From positions 8,378,501-8,442,500 of the forward strand of contig OY754470.1 of the NCBI GenBank assembly GCA_963575645.1: a stretch of DNA of 64,000 nucleotides, read 5' to 3'. The stretch is from Xanthostigma xanthostigma (taxonomy: Eukaryota; Arthropoda; Insecta; Raphidioptera; Raphidiidae). The notes beneath the pieces were generated by a model. The model worked only from the letters and a program-made list of their open reading frames with translations, was not told the DNA's origin and did not search any database. The position numbers were made by a program, and so were the translations under genes. The number at the start of each line of letters is the position of its first letter. The stretch's first letter is position 1. Below, one piece after another: positions 57,990 to 64,000 of this stretch.

Positions 57990-58552
57990 AGTCGTGTGGT
58001 CTAAAGCACAATCGTTTTTTTATTAACGAATTTTGTAGTATAAAATATCCACTTAAAAGGAGATAGCGATTGACAAAAAAAAACGTTTCAGCTTATGTGA
58101 CGATTCAGCCTGAACACAATATTGATAGCCAAGTATGTGTGCTTGCGTTGCGAGTGTAACACTAGGGGAAGGGAGTAGTCACATGTGTGTAGTGTCCGAG
58201 TCCGACGGTGGACAGTCGTTGCAGCAGGAATAATATGCAGAGAACGGAGCGCCGGCAGGTTATGGAAGAGTGACTATTGCAACATGCACAGGGAGACGCG
58301 CTCCAAGAAGACCTGTATCAAATATATACCTCTATATCTACATTATTATGTGCACACATTGCTCTGTGCTCTGTGCTACTGCAGGATGCAAGCAAGGTAT
58401 GCGTTTGTCCTATCATATACGGTGCAGCCAAGAGACTGGACTGACTTCGCCTATCGTACAGTGTTGGATTTACGTTAACAGCCTACGGCGACTAACCTTT
58501 TTCGTTCACCACCTCTGCACAAAATTTCGGTTTTTTAATTGGATGAACTATC
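57990..58552. other. Intergenic stretch, nothing recognised
   Basis: Two overlapping plus open frames of 97 codons (58185-58478 and 58270-58563) lie here; neither shows a domain. Confidence 0.35.
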
Positions 58553-58972
58553 GAGCGGTGTAGCGTAGTGGTGAGAGCACTAGACTCGCATTTGGGTGGT
58601 ACCGGGTTTCAATCTCAGCGGAGGCAGATGTGGCTGGGACTTTTTCCCGCTGCCTCACGCCGAGAAACGGTATTTCCTGTACCGGCCATCTTGTTGAGGT
58701 TTTGCATGGTTTCCCTCAATAATTCCAGATAAATATCGAGATGATTCCTTATTCAAGGCCATGGCCGATTGCCTCCTATACTCAAAATTTGCCTACCTTA
58801 TCCTAATGTCCTAAAATTCCTTCATTCGCACATTACCTTTAATTAGTTGAAGTTTATAAATGTAGAAAATAACAGGAAGTGTGAAAGATGGAAAATATTA
58901 ATGCTGCGAATGTTGTCTGTTATGAAATAAAGTCGAGAATCGGACACTAAACGCATTATTATTATTATTAAT
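58553..58972 (+). mobile_element. tRNA-derived SINE
   Basis: A tRNA-like head has box A TAGCGTAGTGGTGAGAGC (58561-58578) and a degenerate box B GGGTTTCAATCTC (58604-58616), so it would be transcribed by RNA polymerase III. The body (TTTCCCTCAATAATTCCAG, GATGATTCCTTATTCAAGGC, CATGGCCGATTGCC) resembles a SINE body I associate with hemimetabolous insects. It ends in an (ATT)n tail. It encodes no protein and would rely on a LINE for copying. The tail abuts the Helitron at 58973. Confidence 0.85.
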
Positions 58973-59587
58973 AACTGTCCCGTCCGGTTTCACCTGGGTG
59001 TAAATGAACGAATGGGGAAGGGAGGAACGTGAGTACACACATTTGTCTTAGTTTACCGAGATGAATGTTGTGTCCAAATTTCATGATGATCGGAGTTACC
59101 GTTCAAAAGTTTTTGTCGATAAAAGCAGTATTTATACTTTTTTTAACTAATAATTTTTTTTCATTGATAAAATAAAATTAAAATAAATTTAAATGAAAGC
59201 CTTAGAAGCAATGTAGAAAATAAAAAAAAAATAAAAATATATTCGCCCAACGTGGGGCTCGAACCCACGACCCTGATATTGACAGTCGCATGCTCTACCG
59301 ATTGAGCCATCCGGGGTTGTGTACTCACAACGCTAATATGAGCAGGTATATTTAGTTATTGCATTTCACATGAATAGACGCTTTTTTAGATACATTTTGC
59401 AACATTTTTCATTAATGCTCCGCTCCTAATGGTCGTAGCGTGATATTATATAGCCTATAGCCTTCCTCGATAAACGGGCTATCCAACAAAAACATTTTTT
59501 TCAATTTGAACTAGTAGTTCCTGAGATTAGCGCGTTCAAACAAACAAACAAACAAACTCTTCAGCTTTATATGTATATTAGTATAGA
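58973..59587 (-). mobile_element. Helitron copy carrying an inserted tRNA segment
   Basis: It is the second copy of 5046-5410. On the minus strand it starts A|TCTATACTAATATACATATA; its 3' terminal CTAG has decayed. Relative to the other copy about 20 bp are replaced by about 274 bp (59119-59392) that contain a tRNA-like gene. Confidence 0.75.
59244..59316 (-). tRNA. Degenerate lysine-type tRNA with anticodon GTC (tRNA pseudogene)
   Basis: Seventy-three nucleotides fold in the tRNA order: 7-nt acceptor CCCCGGA, D arm with box A TGGCTCAATCGG, anticodon arm, T arm GTGGG/CCCAC with box B GGTTCGAGCCC, and discriminator G. The body matches insect tRNA-Lys(CTT), but the loop reads CTGTCAA, giving anticodon GTC (Asp). 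The acceptor stem has mismatches at the first and last pairs and the anticodon stem has two mismatches. Box A and B and a downstream T-run would still allow transcription. These defects argue for a pseudogene rather than a working tRNA-Asp. It lies inside a Helitron. Confidence 0.75.
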
Positions 59588-60654
59588 TTATTGGATGAAC
59601 AATTGTGATTGTCGCTTGAATTAATCGAGCTCGATTCTTCAAGCACTCAGGTTCGTTGCTTTGCCCAGATCTGATCTCAAGCCTCCCCTGCATTGAAAGT
59701 TGTCGTTAAATGTCCAAGAGCAACTGCCCAGTGCTACCAAGGCGGTAAGCGAGATAGAACGGGACAGAGTGAGTACGACGATGTACGGAGGTTTGTTAAA
59801 TTAAGTTAGCAAATGTCTGCACAGTTGTAGAGTGCAGTTGCAGCAGTGGCAGTACAGAATGTGCAGGACGCAGGACATGGCAGGAAACAGCGCCTTGTCT
59901 GGTGACAATAAAGGTTGGAGACTTTGTTATAGAAAGGATTTCATTTCATGGACATTGTGCATCTGCTTCATCACCTTAACACATTACTGAGGAGAGTCGT
60001 AGTCGTTGTCTCGCAACTTATCTACGAATGTATTGTGCATATCTGCATCTACTGGGTGTAAAGGTGGCACTTCATATGGCTATTTGTGTTCGCTATTGGG
60101 TGTTTGTTGTATTTGGCAAAATATATGACGTTCAAGACAAACATGCAAATAGAGGCAAATACGACCATCCACACATGGCAGTCAAATAACAAACACACAA
60201 ACATTTGGAAGCAGAACGCAAGGTTCAAAATTCCAGGAATTATAGCACTATTTCATTGTCCCAATTCATTTTCAATAGTAATTGTTCCAATTATCGCTCA
60301 CAGCACGGACACAAAAATACTGCACGTCCGTACAGGTTCACGGCGCGTGCGCTTCTGAATATGACCATTGTGTGGACGGTTTATTTGCGTATTTGCCTCC
60401 TTTGATGTGCCTCGAAAAACCGACAAGCGCACGGTAACGCGTATTTGGTATTGGCCTTATTTGTCAAATAAGCAAATAAGGCCAACACTTTGTCAAATGG
60501 ACTGTCAACATTTGGTAATTGTTTGCCAAATATGCCAAATTAGGGGGGTAAATAATACGATATGATAAGTTAATGATTAGTTAAAATACCAGAGGCTGAA
60601 TGATTAATATGTGATTGATTTAAAAATTAAAAAAAAATAAAGACTGTTTATGAT
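59588..60654. other. Intergenic stretch with a perfect 13-bp hairpin
   Basis: TTGGCCTTATTTG (60451-60463) and its complement (60473-60485) form a perfect stem with a 9-nt loop. The open frames 60086-60565 overlap each other without a domain. Confidence 0.4.
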
Positions 60655-60809
60655 AATGTTTACTTTATTTTTCCCATGAAAACATGTTTCGATTTCGATT
60701 TCTGCCGAAACTGAGACTGAAGCCGAAATTCGGTTTTGGTTTCGGCCGTAAGGCGTAAAAACTAGTTTCGGTCGGATACTATTTCGTAGATTCCCCATCT
60801 TGCAACTCT
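60655..60809. mobile_element. hAT-like right end
   Basis: It ends, read in reverse, TAGAGTTGCAAGATGGGGAA, a typical hAT terminus, preceded by multiple subterminal TTTCGG and GCCGAAA words. The left end and target duplication were not found. Confidence 0.5.
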
Positions 60810-61312
60810 ACTTCTATAATATTTATGGTCTACTATTCCGATATTACGAACTTTTTTTCAGGTCATCCCATCGATTCGAATAAAAATTATTGTGCAAAAA
60901 ATAGGCGTCGCGTCGCTTAAAACAAACTCTCTGTATAGTGCATCAGGAGTACGCCTGCATAGGTGTATAAACGACACGTCGAATATGTATGTATAAATGT
61001 ATGTATGTGTGTATTGTACACATAGATATTAAGGTCGTTATTAACATTGCGACTGGACTATGCATTTAATGAAATACTCTGCGATCTGTGAATGTGTCAT
61101 ATAAACTTTGTACTCGTACAATTGTTATTCACTTAGCAAGCAATTACAACTTTAATACACTACACACGTTGAGTCTGTCAAACTTGTATGTTATGATTCG
61201 TATACAGCGTGACCGTTCATAACACTGTATTAAGTTGGATTAGATATAATAGCTATATAATTGCGTCAATATAAGAACAAACAAGATATAAGCACTCAAA
61301 TCTATAGTATAA
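60810..61312. other. AT-rich stretch, nothing recognised
   Basis: No domain or bounded repeat was seen. Confidence 0.45.
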
Positions 61313-61518
61313 ATACGCGCCACGAATCTAAAAGGCTTGGAAGTTAGATGCGAATGCGGGCTTGCGCTTGTACAGTCTGTTGAAAAACTACAAACTCGCA
61401 ACTCAACAAAACTAAAATAACAATAACAACTTGACAATAGCGTATTCGACTGTACTTTAAAGCAGGAAAGCGACAAGTGACAAAGGCAACGAGCGATCAC
61501 GGCCAATCACCGACGAGC
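61313..61518. mobile_element. Truncated copy of the ATACGCGCC MITE
   Basis: It matches 40189-40496 from the left end for about 205 bp (ATACGCGCCACGAATCTAAA to CACCGACGAGCGC), then stops. The sequence after the break is CATCTTCAGCAAACACTAAA, resembling a palindrome centre such as that at 17190-17205. Confidence 0.8.
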
Positions 61519-61561
61519 GCTCATCTTCAGCAAACACTAAACTGAGTGTTTAGTGTTTTAT

Positions 61562-61991
61562 TTTAAGAGTATTCGTCCCTACAAATACCCCCTGCACCCT
61601 TCATCTCAAATCTTTTCCCCTCGACTAAAAACGGTTCGCGCTCTCCCGACGCTATTTTTAAAGCTAGAGGGTTCTGGTAAACGCCAAATGAAAGACAAAG
61701 AATCAGACTACAGATCCTTCAGGCGAATTTTTTGAAAAAAAAATCCTGAAAAAACTTACAACCTTTTGAAAAAAATAATAAGTTACGTAATATTTCACAC
61801 GTAGGCGAAACTGTTTGTCAAAAAAATCGCCTGAAGGATCTGTAGTCTGATTCTTTGTCTTTCATTTGGCGTTTACCAGAACCCTCTAGCTTTAAAAATA
61901 GCGTCGGGAGAGCGCGAACCGTTTTTAGGCGAGGGGAAAAGATTTGAGATGAAGGGTGCAGGGGGTGTTTGCAGGGACGAATACTCTTAAA
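61562..61991. repeat. Foldback element, intact copy
   Basis: Near-perfect inverted arms of about 165-170 bp (TTTAAGAGTATTCGTCCCT at the outer end, TCCTTCAGGCGA near the inner end) surround a loop of about 95 bp. A decayed relative is at 5705-6073. It has no coding capacity; the open frame 61553-61735 is one arm. Confidence 0.9.
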
Positions 61992-62124
61992 TGTAATACT
62001 GTTAATATTTTAATTTACAATGATATTTTTATTAAAAACACTATTTTTCTTTTCAACATTTGGATGTTTTATACATTTTATAATTTAAAAAAAATTGACT
62101 TAGCGTAAAATAGTATTTTAGCGC

Positions 62125-62154
62125 CTTGAAAATGACTAGATCCAAGTCGAAACG
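62125..62154 (+). repeat. Isolated TGAAAA-hairpin-GAAACG motif
   Basis: TTGAAAAT, then GACT, a 7-nt loop, AGTC and GAAACG. It is a diverged example of the hairpin motif seen in the palindromes, here without obvious inverted arms. Confidence 0.4.
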
Positions 62155-62536
62155 TAGGCAAAAAAATCTATTAAATAAATACACTGCATTACAAGTCTAT
62201 TGTTCCCAGGAACTTTCCACATTTAAAACTTTATAGACAGATTAATCGAACATTATTATACTATTACCTTTTATATGCTGAATTTAAAATTTATGCACAT
62301 GTCCACTTAAGGGCAACATATTGTTTAAAACAATATCACGTACCTGTGAAGTACAATGTGGGTCAGCTGTCTATAAAATTAATAACAAATAGTGACTAAT
62401 TTATTACATATAACAGTGATTCTCAGATCGATATTTTTTTTCAGTTTCGCAATTTCAAATTAATTATATTTTCAGAAAGTCGATAGTCTTTTCATTATTT
62501 ATAATTATCTAATACCAGAATTTAATACATACTTTA

Positions 62537-63166
62537 AATAAATAAAATTATCCAACCAATTTGTTTCAGACTATATACAGGTGAGTTTTAAGTTGATGCT
62601 TTTTTTTACAGCGTGTAAAAATCAAATAGACGAGCAAATATTTCAAATACTTAGTTTTTTTATCAAAACTCAAAAATAAGAGAGAAACAGCCTTTCGAAG
62701 TTTAAATAAATTTTATTAAATTTTCTTTAATTTAGAGGTCGGTCCTGGGGTTATATTATGTCACTATGGAAATAAGTTGTTATTATCAAGTATGTGTATT
62801 GTTCTGTTTTTGAGAGAATTGTAGTGTGCCTCAATTATTTTTGATAATAATAACATATTTCCATAGTGACATAATATAACCCCAGGACCGACCTCAAAAT
62901 TAAAGAAAATTTAATAAAATTTATTTAAACTTCGAAAGGCTGTTTCTCTCTTATTTTTGAGTTTTGATAAAAAAACTATTTGAAATATTTATTCGTCTAT
63001 TTGATTTTTACACGCTGTAAAAAAAAGCATCAACTTAAAACTCACCTGTATTGACAATAATAATAAAAAATATTGCTTTAATATTTTTGTCAATATATAA
63101 TCTGAAAAAAATTGGCCGATAATTTCATTTATTTGAAGAGTTATATTCAGACGTTAATCAAAGATT
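62537..63166. repeat. Foldback family A copy split by another element
   Basis: The left part (AAATAAATAAAATTATCCAA..CAGACTATA) and the right part (TTGACAATAATA..GATAATTTCATTTATTTG..CAGACGTTAATCAAAG) belong to family A. They are separated by the mariner-type element 62578-63048. Confidence 0.8.
62578..63048. mobile_element. Palindromic Tc1/mariner-type MITE nested in a foldback
   Basis: Ends CAGGTGAGTTTTAAGTTGAT and the exact complement are flanked by TA on both sides (62576-62577, 63049-63050). Arms of about 210 bp are nearly identical, with a loop of about 50 bp. Removing it and one TA restores the family A sequence (CAGACTATA|TTGACAA). The high arm identity indicates a young element. Confidence 0.88.
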
Positions 63167-63506
63167 TGTATAATTTAATACACATGTATTACATTAATTC
63201 TTAGGAGCAAGGGCACAGATATTTTTTTTTTGAGGGGAGGGTATTGCAACAAAATCAATGTTTATTTAAAGTTTTATTAACATCACACAAGAATATACTC
63301 ATGAAGGAAGGTGTCAAGCAAAATATTAATTTTACAAATGCCTTTTCAAAAAGTATTTCTCAATTTTATTTTTTAGCCAGGCTTCGTATTATTTTCAGTA
63401 TTATTTTTTTATTATTATGGGGGGGTAATTACCCCCTTTAACCTCCATGTCTACGCCCTTGATTAGGAGTCAAAAAATATCCATATAATAAAAATTGCGC
63501 GTTGTA
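63167..63506. other. AT-rich stretch, nothing recognised
   Basis: No domain was seen; the open frame 63244-63441 is chance-like. Confidence 0.45.
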
Positions 63507-64000
63507 TTTTTAACCGACTTCAAAAAAGGAGGAGGCTATATGTTCGTCTGTATATATTTTTTTTTATGTATGTTCACCGATTTTTTAGTCAATTATGGAC
63601 CGATTTTCAAATTTTTTTTTTTTATTCGAAAGAGTGCACTTCCGAGATGGTCCCATCGGAACCAAGTCAGAATCTGATGGTGGAATCCGGAGAAATCGAG
63701 GGAAACTCTCAAATTTCAAAGGCACGCATAATTTTTTTTTTATGTTTCTCCGTCAAATATCTAAAACTAAAAAGAGAAAAATAAAATATTTTTAACAAAA
63801 AAATTGAACCGACTTCAAAATATGCACTAAAAAGTAAAAAATAATAATTATTGTTATTTTTGGAGTCGGTGTCAGCCAAAATGAAATCTATTCCGAGAAC
63901 TAGAGACATGTAAGATTTAAATTGCTACTTTCGAATTCCGATGTGACACCGACTCCAAAAATAGCAATAATTATTATTTTTTACTTTTTAGTGCATATTT
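63507..64000 (+). repeat. Dispersed ACCGACTTC repeat running into a cut-off palindrome
   Basis: It begins TTTTTAACCGACTTCAAAAA followed by AGGAGGAGGC, a very common arthropod repeat. From about 63806 inverted arms (GACTTCAAAATATGCACTAA, AAGTAAAAAATAATAATTAT and GGAGTCGGTGTCA, with complements at 63935-64000) form a palindrome that leaves the window. The overlapping open frames 63495-63909 are repeat translations. Confidence 0.8.

Noticed and set aside
58185-58563. Two overlapping 97-codon frames as genes
   Set aside because: Overlapping frames of equal length without domains in moderately GC-rich DNA look like chance.
60451-60485. Perfect 13-bp hairpin as a microRNA precursor
   Set aside because: The stem is too short for a precursor and the arms are simple AT-rich words.

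Overview
The window looks like intergenic or intronic DNA from an animal, most probably an insect. It is strongly AT-rich and has no operon or bacterial-style gene layout. Almost every recognisable feature is a transposable-element copy: Helitrons, hAT, Tc1/mariner and pogo elements, non-LTR retrotransposon (LINE) fragments, tRNA-derived SINEs and foldback palindromes. The species cannot be fixed from the sequence. The repeat types are common in Hemiptera, Orthoptera and Lepidoptera, and the body of the SINE at 58553-58972 resembles SINEs I associate with hemimetabolous insects.

Layout. 1-5045 is mostly featureless, with one hAT-like remnant. 5046-7952 holds three Helitrons, a decayed foldback and a palindrome. 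9675-10345 is the only part that looks like the start of a host gene: a minus-strand exon with an ATG and splice-like ends behind a GC-richer upstream segment. 11282-16273 holds hAT-type MITEs, two Helitrons, a palindrome and a tandem repeat. 17121-24395 is dense in DNA transposons: a pogo-like element with the tail of its transposase, a Helitron, two hAT copies with exact 8-bp target duplications, and several copies of one foldback family. 25247 starts a THAP zinc-finger exon broken by one base in an A-run. 28922-32320 holds composite MITEs and two different LINE fragments. 35560-44835 holds three hAT copies, one of them inserted inside a LINE RNase H region, a second copy of a Helitron, and palindromes. 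46949-49681 and 50249-57989 hold more non-autonomous DNA elements, including one hAT that keeps the last 38 codons of its transposase and one Tc1/mariner-like element with a short HTH-like reading frame. 58553-59587 is a SINE abutting a Helitron that carries a degenerate lysine-type tRNA with an Asp anticodon. 61562-64000 is nested foldback DNA.

The elements do not work together as a pathway; the window records repeated insertion, nesting and decay. The most unusual recurrent signal is a 28-29-nt hairpin motif (CTGAAGA, one base, 5-bp stem, loop, GAAACG) at the heart of several palindromic repeats. Its stem varies in a paired way and resembles a hammerhead-ribozyme core. No complete host gene is visible, and nearly all open frames above 60 codons appear to be chance.
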